Both the position numbers and the translations under genes were made by a program. Shown piece after piece: positions 1 through 7,765 of a DNA stretch of 64,000 bases (position 1 is the first letter of the stretch; each line of letters starts with the position of its first letter). The notes beneath the pieces are model-generated. The model did not search any database. It had not been told where the DNA came from and saw only the letters and a list, made by a program, of their open reading frames with translations. The DNA is from an uncultured Pseudomonadota bacterium (GTDB taxonomy: Bacteria > Pseudomonadota > Gammaproteobacteria > Methylococcales > Methylomonadaceae). The stretch spans positions 16,262 through 80,261 of the forward strand of contig CAIXED010000065.1 in NCBI GenBank assembly GCA_903918375.1, given 5' to 3'.

Positions 1-1
1 A

Positions 2-370
2 AAGGACAATACAAAAGGTGCTAGTTCTATCGTTGGTAAGGATTGGTACGGTGTGCCGAAAAATTCAGGATCGATTTGGGCTAAGTATGATTTTACGCCA
101 GAGGCTTCTGATAGTTGGGCGGTTGGTGCTGGTGCTTACCTTAATGGTATGCGTCAGGGTAATAATACCAATACCTTCCAGCTTCCTGGATATGCTCGTA
201 TAGACGCTATGCTGTCTTACCGAACTAAGGCAGGTGGTCATCCAATCACTGCTCAACTGAATTTACAGAACTTGTTTGATAAATGGTACTTTGAGGCAAC
301 CGATGGTGGCTCGAATGCTTACTACGGTGCACCGAGAACAATATCGGGAACCGTTTCATTTAGGTTCTAA
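2..370 (+). CDS. TonB-dependent receptor, C-terminal end (partial)
   Basis: This reading frame is open from the first bases of the window and ends at 370, so only about the last 122 residues of the protein are visible. They look like the final beta strands of a TonB-dependent outer-membrane receptor: alternating polar and hydrophobic residues, a 'LNLQNLFDKWYFE' segment typical of the penultimate strands, and the ending 'GAPRTISGTVSFRF' with the terminal Phe used for outer-membrane insertion. The 'YGAPRT' pattern resembles the siderophore (ferrichrome/ferrioxamine-type) receptor class; that assignment is inference. The plug domain and start lie upstream of the window. The ORF-track start at 53 is only an internal GTG. 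A strong terminator follows at 395-447. Confidence 0.9.
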   Translation, partial: KDNTKGASSIVGKDWYGVPKNSGSIWAKYDFTPEASDSWAVGAGAYLNGMRQGNNTNTFQLPGYARIDAMLSYRTKAGGHPITAQLNLQNLFDKWYFEATDGGSNAYYGAPRTISGTVSFRF

Positions 371-394
371 GCTAATTTAATGGCCTGTTGATTA

Positions 395-447
395 GGTTGT
401 GTGTTCGACGAATTTGCTATTGGTTGAACGCACAGCCTTTCTTTTTT
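395..447 (+). terminator. Rho-independent terminator after the partial receptor
   Basis: A 15-bp stem (395-409 with 423-437, all positions paired if G-U is allowed) closes a 13-nt loop and is followed by TTTCTTTTTT. It separates the upstream receptor gene from the regulated region before the PepSY gene. Confidence 0.8.
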
Positions 448-537
448 GGTTCTTGATACATTAATAGCGTTTGAAATTGATTAACGCAGAAAGCCTAGCA
501 AGCATAACGATAAGAAACACAAACACGTCAACTGAGA

Positions 538-781
538 CTGTGTCATATCCCACACCTTGTGCGCCAAATAACACAGTTCAATTTGGCATTTGATCTTAAT
601 TCTGGATTTTGACCAGAAAAACGATCTAGTTAAGATAAAAAATAACGGTTTTATTCATTTTCGGCCTCGATAAGTGCAAAAAATTAACCCTTGTTTTGAT
701 CATCTGATCCCTGTTTTAGCCAAAAATAGGTTATATCCCACATTTTTTAGACTGATTAAGTCATATAACGCAGTTTAATTT
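538..781 (+). promoter_or_regulatory. Two related inverted/direct repeat blocks, possible activator-binding sites
   Basis: The 510-bp gap between the terminator and the PepSY gene holds two related blocks. Block 1 (538-584) has CTGTGT...ACACAG arms; block 2 (730-781) has GTTATAT...ATATAAC arms. Both contain ATATCCCACA (545-554 and 733-742) followed by ATAAC(A/G)CAGTT(C/T)AATTT (568-584 and 765-781). They lie about 105-150 bp and 300-350 bp upstream of the start predicted from the sigma-54-like promoter at 859, in the range where enhancer-binding activators usually sit. The binding role is inference. A bulged hairpin (about 898-920) lies in the predicted leader; otherwise I see no gene in this gap. 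Confidence 0.4.
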
Positions 782-858
782 TTTCTATAGGTACGTGATG
801 AAATTCAGATTTTTATAACTAATTGATATATAGATAAAAAATCTCTTAAAGATTTGTT

Positions 859-874
859 TGGCACGTTTCGTGCA
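859..874 (+). promoter_or_regulatory. Sigma-54 (RpoN) type promoter for the PepSY-TonB receptor genes
   Basis: TGGCACGTTTCGTGCA matches the -24/-12 consensus TGGCACG-N4-TTGCA at every position except one (G for T at the first base of the -12 box). The invariant GG and GC have the correct spacing. It lies 83 bp before the ATG at 958, and no convincing -35/-10 pair was seen in the gap. Confidence 0.6.
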
Positions 875-957
875 TTGAATAAGGGTTGGTTTCTGTTAAT
901 GGTCTTTTGTAAGAGCCATTAATCATGATTTTTCCCCATGACTTTTAGGAGATTTGT

Positions 958-2208
958 ATGTCGGTTATCGATCCTTTTTCTACTGAAACGGGCAGTTTAG
1001 GCTCAACTCGTTTGCAGGGCGCTAAAACTAAAAATGGCTTAAATAGTTTTTTATCCGCAGTGAAAAAAATCACTTTTCGCAAGGTGTTGTTAAAGCTTCA
1101 TTTATATATCTCGCTTTGGCTAGGTGCTTTTTTAGTGTTAGCCGGTTTAACAGGTAGCTTGTTGGTTTATGACCACGCTTTAGATAAGTGGTTGAACTCG
1201 GAGTTGATGGTTATAGAGCCAGCCGCTGAACAAAGCCGATCGTTTGCCGATTTAATCGCGGTGGCCAATCAAGCCTCACCAATTAAAACAGCTCCCGCCC
1301 ATTTACAAATGCCTTCGTCACCTGATGAAGCTTTGATCGTTAGATACCAAGTGCCAGCTGAAGCAGGGCATAAAGGTCATAACCATCATTTTCATGAAGT
1401 AATGGTTAATCAATACACGGGCCAAGTCATCGGTGATCGTGATCGCTTTGATTCTTTAATGTCGACTATTTTGAAGCTGCACTTTAATTTGTTATCCGGT
1501 GATACCGGCAAATTAATCATGGGCATTACTGCTTTGTTAACGGTAGTGTTAACCATTACCGGCATTTATTTGTGGTGGCCAAAACTCAGCAAAATTAAGC
1601 AAGCATTCGTGATTAAGCGTAATGCCAGTTTCACCCGTTTTAATTTCGACTTACATAAAACGGTTGGTATTTATACCGCTGTGGTGATGTTTGCAGTCAG
1701 TTTGTCCGGTGTGTATTTCAACTTGCCGCAAATTTTTAGACCAGCGGTTAATTACTTTTCGCCTTTAGACGGTATGGCGCCACCGGTTAAGTCTGAAACC
1801 AATAATGGTGTCGCCATTACCCCAGAAATAGTGATCAACGTCGCTCAACTAGCGATGCCTAATCTTCAAGTACAGCGAGTGTTTTTCCCTAGCAATTCAG
1901 AAGCTGCTTATCAAATCTCTGGACGCCAATCGGATGAATTGCGTTCCAAAGGTTCAACCATGATCTGGATTGATCAGTACAGCGGCAAGGTTCTTAAAGT
2001 CCGCGATCCGCATCAATTTAATGCGGGTAATGCGTTCATTAATCTACAACTGCCATTACACAACGGTGAAATCTTAGGCCAAACCGGTCGGATTTTGGTG
2101 TTAGTCGTTGGTTTTGCACCGTTGTTATTAATGATCACTGGTGTGATTCATTGGTTGAAAAAGCGTCATTCAAATCGTGTTCATAAAGCGCGGTTAAAAA
2201 CTCAATAA
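958..2208 (+). CDS. PepSY-associated transmembrane domain protein
   Basis: This is a 416-residue inner-membrane protein of the PepSY_TM family, often found beside siderophore receptors and implicated in ferric-siderophore reduction or iron release in the periplasm. A cytoplasmic N-terminus of about 45 residues precedes a first membrane helix ('LYISLWLGAFLVLAGLTGSLLVY', about 49-71). A periplasmic PepSY-like region follows, then helices near 187-206 and 240-258 and a last one near 380-400. A histidine-rich stretch ('GHKGHNHHFHE', about 139-149) sits in the first periplasmic loop and could bind metal. The ATG at 958 has a good AGGAG site. It is 20 bp upstream of a TonB receptor and clearly in the same operon, under the sigma-54-like promoter at 859. 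The exact ligand is unknown. Confidence 0.85.
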   Translation: MSVIDPFSTETGSLGSTRLQGAKTKNGLNSFLSAVKKITFRKVLLKLHLYISLWLGAFLVLAGLTGSLLVYDHALDKWLNSELMVIEPAAEQSRSFADLIAVANQASPIKTAPAHLQMPSSPDEALIVRYQVPAEAGHKGHNHHFHEVMVNQYTGQVIGDRDRFDSLMSTILKLHFNLLSGDTGKLIMGITALLTVVLTITGIYLWWPKLSKIKQAFVIKRNASFTRFNFDLHKTVGIYTAVVMFAVSLSGVYFNLPQIFRPAVNYFSPLDGMAPPVKSETNNGVAITPEIVINVAQLAMPNLQVQRVFFPSNSEAAYQISGRQSDELRSKGSTMIWIDQYSGKVLKVRDPHQFNAGNAFINLQLPLHNGEILGQTGRILVLVVGFAPLLLMITGVIHWLKKRHSNRVHKARLKTQ

Positions 2209-2228
2209 TAAAAATAAGGATGTTTTAA

Positions 2229-4499
2229 ATGGTTGTTCATAAACCGACATTAAAAAAATTAACGTTAGCGATTTCATTAACTTTGCCGTTTGGTGTTTAT
2301 GCTGATGAGCAAACGACCGAAAAGAAATCCGATGCTACGGAATTAAGCCCAATGGTTGTTTCCGCGACTTTATCCGAAGTCGAGCTAGAAAAAGCACCAG
2401 GTACTGTGCATTACGTCGATGATAAAAAAATTGAAATGCGAGATGTGCGTCGAGTTGGTGATGTTTTGCGTGAAATGCCTGGTGTTTATATGGCTATTGG
2501 TGCAACAAGTGCATTACCAGCTTCTGCCAATCGTGCGGTTAGACAGTCGATACGTGGTATTAGTGGCGGCTCTAGGACATTGGTAATGATGGATGACCAA
2601 AAAATGAACGATCCCATTTTTGGAACCTTGAATTGGGGAACAATTTTTCCAGAAGATATTGATCATGTTGAGGTGGTGCCAGGTTCTGGATCAGCACTTT
2701 ATGGCGGTAATGCGTTTGCTGGCACTATGCGGATATTCACCAAAAAACCAACCAAAAGAGAAGTATTGTTAAAAGGTTCATACTTATTCGATGCCGCTGA
2801 GGGTACTAGTGATAGTGCTATTTATCGAGATGTTTTTGATAATGGCTTGTCGATTAGTATGGGGCATCATCATGAATTGAATGATGGGATTAAGGATATT
2901 TTGGGTTATGCGACAGCGGCTCGTGGTGGTGTTGCGACTCCTGGTGTTACGGGAGCAATTCCCGATGTTACTGCCCGTGGTGCCCCGACAATGTTTGTCG
3001 GTGATCATGGCCGAGCGCCTTGGGAATCCCATGTTAGTCATCTGAAGGCATTTTATGATTTTAATGACTACACTCGGGTTTCGGCCGGCTTGCATTATGC
3101 GTTTTCGGAAGTCGGCTATAACTCAAGCACTAGCAATAGTTTTTTACGCAATGCAAACGGTAGTCCTTTTACTAATGGTAACTTCAGTCAAAACGGCAGC
3201 TTATGGAATGTTGCACCGAGTACATTTCTTAATTCACCATCGCATGAAGATGATTTACGTAGTTTTGTAAAATTGGAACATAACTTTACTAAAGACACTG
3301 TTTTAACACTGAACTTTAACCATACCTTACGAGATTACTGGTTTACTACTGTTGGGCCTGCATCAACGTTTACCGGCGGTCCAGGTACTTCAACCCAAGC
3401 GCCTAGTTCGATGATTAATGGTAAAGCTCAGCTGGTTTTCCCTTTAATGAAAGATCACATAATGACCGCTGGTTTTGAAATCGATCAAGGGGAAATGAAT
3501 CGTAAGGATTTCAACGTATCAAACTGGGTTGATTGGACATCGCGAAGTTTTTTAAATCTGAAAGCTGATGCGGTGACTTCGACAAAGTCGATTTTTGGTC
3601 AAGATGAAATGCATTTGACTGATAAGTTGACCGCCTATTTAGGAACCCGAATTGATTTTTGGGATGTTTCAGGAACCAGTAATGATTATGCAAATAATGT
3701 ATTTAATCCAAAGCGTGAGCAAAGTACTGTCGAGGTTAATCCAAAATTAGCACTTGTCTATGATGCGCCTTGGCAAGGTGCAATATTGCGAGCATCAGCT
3801 GGTAAGTCGTTCAGACCGCCAACATTGAGCGATCTTTATGTTGATGGTCGTCGAGGAATGGTTTTGTCATATGCAAATCAATCCTTAACCCCTGAAAGTA
3901 ATTTATCTTGGGAAGTTGGTATTGAACAAAAGTTTGTCGATACGGGCTCCCATGTTAAAGCCACATTCTTTGAAAATAATTTGACTGACATGATTACCAC
4001 CCAAGCTCTACCAGCTCAGGGTATTTACACAAGTGTTTCTAAGCGGATTAACACTGCTTCAGCGATCACGCGAGGGGTTGAGTTATCTTTTGATCAGAAA
4101 ATTACTGATTGGTTGAGTTATTACAATAATTACACTTGGACGCCTACCGCAAAAACCATAGAAAATAAATATATTCCAATTCAAAATGGTAAACGATTGA
4201 CTAATGCGCCAGAGCATTTATTTACAGCTGGTTTAGAGGCTAATTGGGAAAAATGGTCAGGTACTTTCATTGGACGCTATGTTTCAGAATCGTTTGATAC
4301 TGCAGAAAATCTTGATTATGTTCATGATGTTTATGGGGGCTTTCAATCTTTTTGGTTGTTTGATACTAAGTTGAGATATAGCCCAATTAAAAGCACCAGT
4401 GTCAGTTTTGCAGTCAATAACTTGTTGAATCAAGAGTATTTCCAGTTTGCGCCTAATCCAGGTAGAAACTTTATTGCTGAAGTTAGCTTCAAATTCTAA
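2229..4499 (+). CDS. TonB-dependent receptor (complete)
   Basis: This is a 756-residue outer-membrane receptor for TonB-energised uptake of a large or scarce ligand such as a siderophore or metal complex. It starts with a signal peptide ('LTLAISLTLPFGVYA', cleavage near residue 25). A TonB-box-like 'SPMVVSATLSEVE' (about 40-52) and a plug domain follow (to about 170, with 'RQSIRGISGGSRTLVMMDD' and 'GSGSALYGGNAFAG'), then a 22-strand-type barrel. It ends 'NPGRNFIAEVSFKF' with the terminal Phe. Its length fits the family. It lies 20 bp after the PepSY gene, so the two are probably co-transcribed. Nothing in the sequence fixes the substrate. Repeated TonB receptors on both sides of the regulatory gap suggest an uptake cluster extending out of the window. 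Confidence 0.92.
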   Translation: MVVHKPTLKKLTLAISLTLPFGVYADEQTTEKKSDATELSPMVVSATLSEVELEKAPGTVHYVDDKKIEMRDVRRVGDVLREMPGVYMAIGATSALPASANRAVRQSIRGISGGSRTLVMMDDQKMNDPIFGTLNWGTIFPEDIDHVEVVPGSGSALYGGNAFAGTMRIFTKKPTKREVLLKGSYLFDAAEGTSDSAIYRDVFDNGLSISMGHHHELNDGIKDILGYATAARGGVATPGVTGAIPDVTARGAPTMFVGDHGRAPWESHVSHLKAFYDFNDYTRVSAGLHYAFSEVGYNSSTSNSFLRNANGSPFTNGNFSQNGSLWNVAPSTFLNSPSHEDDLRSFVKLEHNFTKDTVLTLNFNHTLRDYWFTTVGPASTFTGGPGTSTQAPSSMINGKAQLVFPLMKDHIMTAGFEIDQGEMNRKDFNVSNWVDWTSRSFLNLKADAVTSTKSIFGQDEMHLTDKLTAYLGTRIDFWDVSGTSNDYANNVFNPKREQSTVEVNPKLALVYDAPWQGAILRASAGKSFRPPTLSDLYVDGRRGMVLSYANQSLTPESNLSWEVGIEQKFVDTGSHVKATFFENNLTDMITTQALPAQGIYTSVSKRINTASAITRGVELSFDQKITDWLSYYNNYTWTPTAKTIENKYIPIQNGKRLTNAPEHLFTAGLEANWEKWSGTFIGRYVSESFDTAENLDYVHDVYGGFQSFWLFDTKLRYSPIKSTSVSFAVNNLLNQEYFQFAPNPGRNFIAEVSFKF

Positions 4500-4503
4500 G
4501 TTT

Positions 4504-4559
4504 TTTAGTAACCGGTAGTTGATTACTATCAAACGTATTTAATTACCGGATTTACTAAA
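4504..4559 (+). terminator. Imperfect inverted repeat after the TonB receptor
   Basis: TTTAGTAACCGGTA (4504-4517) pairs with TACCGGATTTACTAAA (4544-4559) apart from two bulged bases. No clear T tract follows, so terminator function is uncertain. Confidence 0.35.
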
Positions 4560-4573
4560 TTCAGTAAAATTTG

Positions 4574-4855
4574 ATGAAAATAGTTGAATATGGTTTAGAT
4601 GTGAAAATTTTTTATAAATTAAGTATGGTTTTTTTAATGCTAAGCAATGATGTTAATGCATTATCTTTGAATACTGAAACTATATTAACAAGCAGTTTTC
4701 TAGGTATTCCTGTTGTTTTGATCATTGCGAATATCTTTCTTATGTTATTGTTTATTGCTGTTTCAAAAGGTTTTCAATACTTAAGTTCAAAAAAGTCAAA
4801 ATCTGTAAAAGGAGGTTTTATTAAATCGGTGTTTATGCATCGCAATGTTAAATAG
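4574..4855 (+). CDS. Small hypothetical membrane protein
   Basis: This ORF of about 93 residues is not recognised. A hydrophobic N-terminal stretch ('FYKLSMVFLMLSNDVNA', about 14-30) could be a signal peptide. It is followed by one strong membrane helix ('FLGIPVVLIIANIFLMLLFIAVS', about 44-66) and a basic cytoplasmic tail rich in Lys and Ser ('YLSSKKSKSVKGG'). The track starts it at TTG 4571; the adjacent ATG at 4574 is preferred. It sits 57 bp before the HU gene on the same strand. The AT-rich sequence and weak ribosome site lower confidence that it is expressed. No function is proposed. Confidence 0.5.
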   Translation: MKIVEYGLDVKIFYKLSMVFLMLSNDVNALSLNTETILTSSFLGIPVVLIIANIFLMLLFIAVSKGFQYLSSKKSKSVKGGFIKSVFMHRNVK

Positions 4856-4912
4856 AGCATGTTTTTAAAATTTTCATATAAATTTAAGGTTTTTAATTTA
4901 AAAGGATTTGCA

Positions 4913-5185
4913 ATGAATAAAACTCAAATAATCGATGCTGTTTCATCTTATGCTAACTTGAATGGCGCACAATCCAGCCGGACAGTAAACGCTATTATCA
5001 AAGCAATTCAAGATAAATTAGCCGAAGGTGAGTCTGTTAATTTGATTGGTTTCGGTAGTTTTGAGGTTAAGCCTCGTGCCGAAAGGGTTGGACGTAATCC
5101 CAAAACCGGCGAGCCAATAACTTTACCAGCAGGTAAAAAAGTATCTTTTAAAGCAAGCAAGTTTTTTCGGGATCAATTGGGTTAA
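4913..5185 (+). CDS. HU-family histone-like DNA-binding protein
   Basis: This is a 90-residue nucleoid protein of the HU/IHF family, which binds and bends double-stranded DNA as a dimer. The sequence has the helical dimerisation half ('MNKTQIIDAVSSYANLNG'), the 'GFGSFEVKPRAERVGRNP' start of the DNA-binding arm, and the 'NPKTGEPITLPAGKKVSFKASKFF' arm tip and return. The ORF track begins 18 residues earlier at 4859, but ATG 4913 has an AAAGGA site and gives exactly the family length. It resembles HU beta more than IHF, but the subtype is not certain. It is monocistronic, with a terminator at 5195-5227. Confidence 0.93.
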   Translation: MNKTQIIDAVSSYANLNGAQSSRTVNAIIKAIQDKLAEGESVNLIGFGSFEVKPRAERVGRNPKTGEPITLPAGKKVSFKASKFFRDQLG

Positions 5186-5194
5186 ACTTTATGG

Positions 5195-5227
5195 TGTTGT
5201 ATTTTCCCTCTATGCAACAACTTTTTT
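5195..5227 (+). terminator. Terminator after the HU gene
   Basis: GTTGT (5196-5200) pairs with ACAAC (5217-5221), directly followed by six T. An alternative GTTGTAT/ATGCAAC pairing also exists. Confidence 0.55.
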
Positions 5228-5253
5228 CAATTTAGAGGTTATTTAGGTGATTT

Positions 5254-5775
5254 ATGGATAAATTAACAGCGCTATCAATCAGTATTAGTGGCTTATCTGG
5301 TGTTGCTACTTTCTTAGCAGTAGGGCCAGCAAGTGGAATATTTTTTATTTGGGCGGCAACTATCGCTTGGGCGGCTTATTTCTTTTTGGGAGCGACAAAA
5401 GAAGCTTTGAAAAGTACGATTATCTGTGGGATTTTCGGGGTGTTTATGGCTTGGGTAACTGCGGTTATATTAACTGAAACATCGACTGAAGCGGCACCGG
5501 GTTTTTCTGTGATGGCAGCAATTACAGTTTCAGTTGCGGTTTTAGTTTTATGTTTGGCAGCTAAAATTCCTCAATTAGCGACAATTCCAGCGAGTGTTTT
5601 GGGTTATTCTTCTACTTTTGCCTATTTACTGCAGACGCCTGATAAATTGACTCAAGATGTATTATTAGGTGTTTCTTTGGATAATCCTTTATTGGTTATT
5701 TCAATTTCGATTGTAGTCGGTACATTCTTTGGACAGTTTTCTGCTCAATTGGCCGCGAAACTGGAAAAACCTTAA
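5254..5775 (+). CDS. DUF1097 family membrane protein
   Basis: This is a 173-residue integral membrane protein with about five hydrophobic helices and short loops ('VATFLAVGPASGIFFIWAAT', 'TIICGIFGVFMAWVTAVIL', 'VAVLVLCLAAKIPQL', 'LVISISIVVGTFFGQFS'). The segment 'IPASVLGYSSTFAYLL' matches the 'PGTFIGACATFA' type signature of DUF1097 proteins such as E. coli YcdZ, whose function is not known. The ATG at 5254 has an AGGTGA ribosome site. The gene stands alone between two terminators. Transport or stress roles would be speculation. Confidence 0.75.
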   Translation: MDKLTALSISISGLSGVATFLAVGPASGIFFIWAATIAWAAYFFLGATKEALKSTIICGIFGVFMAWVTAVILTETSTEAAPGFSVMAAITVSVAVLVLCLAAKIPQLATIPASVLGYSSTFAYLLQTPDKLTQDVLLGVSLDNPLLVISISIVVGTFFGQFSAQLAAKLEKP

Positions 5776-5834
5776 TTTATTAGCTGCGACAATTGGTCAC
5801 ATTTTAAATTAATACTGTTTTATGTATGATATTG

Positions 5835-5897
5835 TTAATGCTTTAATCTAAAGCATTAATTTCCTCTCTCCTTTTCGGGCTTAGGCCCGATTTTTTT
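5835..5897 (+). terminator. Tandem hairpins ending in a strong terminator
   Basis: A perfect 10-bp hairpin (TTAATGCTTT-AATCT-AAAGCATTAA, 5835-5859) is followed by TCGGGC-TTAG-GCCCGA (5875-5890) and seven T. It ends 15 bp before the next ORF, so that gene is read from a very late promoter or by readthrough. Confidence 0.8.
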
Positions 5898-5912
5898 GAT
5901 GAATAAGTATTT

Positions 5913-6251
5913 ATGAGATTAAGTTTTCTATTTTTATTTTGTTTTATAGCCAATTCTGCGGTTGCTGGAACTATTGCTAATGGTACTTGGGTACCAACAA
6001 ATTGTGGCGAACAACCAAGCCCACCTATTATTGCTGATCAAGATGTTAAATCATTTAATAAAAGCATGGATGCTATTGGTGATTGGCAAAATAAAACGAA
6101 AAACTTTTTTGAATGTTTAGTTAAAGAGGCCAATGCTGATAATGCGATTATTGCTGAGTCGGCTAATCGCGCACAGGCAAATAATCAAAAAGTGGTTGAG
6201 ACTTTAAATGCAACAATTGATGAAACTGAGAAAAAATTAACTAAGAAATAA
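5913..6251 (+). CDS. Small secreted hypothetical protein
   Basis: This is a 112-residue protein with a clear Sec signal peptide ('MRLSFLFLFCFIANSAVAG', cleavage near residue 18). The mature part starts 'TIANGTWVPTNCGEQPSPP', contains two Cys (NCGE near 31 and FECL near 69) that could form a disulfide, and ends in a Lys/Glu/Ala-rich helix with coiled-coil character. I recognise no domain, though the layout fits a small periplasmic or secreted protein. No good ribosome site is visible, and the upstream terminator ends only 15 bp away. It may therefore be weakly expressed or read from a promoter overlapping the hairpins. Confidence 0.65.
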   Translation: MRLSFLFLFCFIANSAVAGTIANGTWVPTNCGEQPSPPIIADQDVKSFNKSMDAIGDWQNKTKNFFECLVKEANADNAIIAESANRAQANNQKVVETLNATIDETEKKLTKK

Positions 6252-6390
6252 GATTTTAGGGAATGGGTATGCCTCCGATATACCTTACACGGATGTGATT
6301 TAGTTAGTTAGGAATGGTTTTCTCCCCCGAGAACCGACAGGGATGTAATCTTTATAGTTGGCGAGGCAATCTCGCCAACTTTCTAGTTTT
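6252..6390 (+). terminator. Intergenic stretch ending in a terminator hairpin
   Basis: AGTTGGCGAG-GCAAT-CTCGCCAACT (6356-6380) followed by TTCTAGTTTT forms a terminator for the plus strand. The preceding 100 bp carries two similar segments (ACGGATGTGAT and ACAGGGATGTAAT), which look like a dispersed intergenic repeat. Confidence 0.6.
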
Positions 6391-7759
6391 ATTCTAAGTC
6401 AGCTAATGCAGTTAATGCTTCTTGAATATTACTGACGGCATGAATTTGTAGGTTTTTAATCGCTTCTTTAGGTTTATTGCTTTTCGGAATAATCGCCCGT
6501 TTAAAGCCGTGTTTGGCAGCTTCATTTAACCGTGCATGACCATTAGCGACAGGGCGTATCTCGCCATTCAAACCGACCTCACCAAAAAATACCGTGTCAT
6601 AAGGAATAATTCGATCACGCAAACTCGACACTACGCCAACCATAATCGCTAAATCGCTACTGGTTTCGGTGACTTTGATACCGCCAACCACATTGGCATA
6701 AATTTCATCACTGGCGGTAAAAATCCCGCCATGACGCGACAACACAGCTAATAACATGGCTAAGCGGTTTTGATCTAAACCCACCGCTAATCGACGCGGA
6801 TTACCGTATTGGCTTTCGGTAACCAAGGCTTGAATTTCCACCAGTAAGGGGCGAGTGCCTTCCCATAATACGGTAACGACGCTACCGGGGGAGGGCTTTT
6901 CAGAACGTGATAAAAACATCGCCGATGGATTTTTGACTTCTTTTAAGCCATTGCTTTCCATGGCAAAAAAGCCTAATTCACCCACGCTGCCAAAGCGGTT
7001 TTTATCGGCGCGTAACACTCTAAAACGCGAGTCATCCGTGGAGGACAAAACCACTTGAGCATCAACAATATGACTCAAAGTCATCGGCCCAGCCAATGAT
7101 TGATCTTTGGTGACGTGACCGACCATAAAAATTGAAATGCCGGTGCGTTTGGCGTATTGGGTTAGATAGCTGGCGGTTTCGCGAACTTGCGAAACCGAAC
7201 CGGGTGCAGAGTCAGAATCGGCGGTGTACATCACTTGAATCGAGTCAATAATCACCACTTGTGGTTGTTCTTCGTCCAAGATTTGGCAAATTTGCTGTAC
7301 TGAGGTTTCAGCCAGCATTTTGATTCCTGCGGTCGGCAAGCCTAAACGATGGGCGCGTTCGGCAATTTGTTGTAACGATTCTTCACCAGATACATATAAA
7401 ACCGGACGTTGTTGTGCAATGTGGGCAATGGCTTGTAGCAAAATAGTACTTTTGCCGGCGCCCGGTGCACCGCCGATTAACACCACACTACCTTTGACGA
7501 TGCCGCCGCCTAAAACGCGGTCAAACTCGCTTAAACCGGAGGATAGTCGTTCGGCTTGCGCCAAATTCACATCAGACAATAATTGCACTTGGCTACGCGA
7601 GCCAGCATAACCGCTGTTATCACGGCTGGGTTTGCTGCTGCCAAGTTTGAGTTCTTTGATGGTGTTCCATTCCCCGCATTGATTACATTGCCCAGCCCAA
7701 CCTGGGTAATCGGTGCCACATTCGGTACAGACGTAAGCAGTTTTGGATTTTTTAGCCAT
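6389..7759 (-). CDS. radA: DNA repair protein RadA
   Basis: This 456-residue RecA-like ATPase promotes branch migration of recombination intermediates. In order it has: an N-terminal four-cysteine zinc finger ('CTECG...CNQCG', residues 11-31); an ATPase core with Walker A 'GGAPGAGKST' (about 96-105) and Walker B 'VVIIDSIQ'; the RadA signature 'KNRFGSVGE' (about 253-261); and a C-terminal Lon-protease-like domain ('GVVSSLRDRIIPYDTVFFGEVGLNGEIRPV'). Length and motifs are normal. It is the last gene of dnaB-alr-radA, 6 bp after alr, an arrangement common in gammaproteobacteria. Confidence 0.97.
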   Translation of the reverse strand: MAKKSKTAYVCTECGTDYPGWAGQCNQCGEWNTIKELKLGSSKPSRDNSGYAGSRSQVQLLSDVNLAQAERLSSGLSEFDRVLGGGIVKGSVVLIGGAPGAGKSTILLQAIAHIAQQRPVLYVSGEESLQQIAERAHRLGLPTAGIKMLAETSVQQICQILDEEQPQVVIIDSIQVMYTADSDSAPGSVSQVRETASYLTQYAKRTGISIFMVGHVTKDQSLAGPMTLSHIVDAQVVLSSTDDSRFRVLRADKNRFGSVGELGFFAMESNGLKEVKNPSAMFLSRSEKPSPGSVVTVLWEGTRPLLVEIQALVTESQYGNPRRLAVGLDQNRLAMLLAVLSRHGGIFTASDEIYANVVGGIKVTETSSDLAIMVGVVSSLRDRIIPYDTVFFGEVGLNGEIRPVANGHARLNEAAKHGFKRAIIPKSNKPKEAIKNLQIHAVSNIQEALTALADLE

Positions 7760-7765
7760 CGTTAT

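Noticed and set aside
371-957. Fur box before the PepSY gene
   Set aside because: No convincing GATAATGATAATCATTATC-type match was found; the sigma-54 motif explains the region better.
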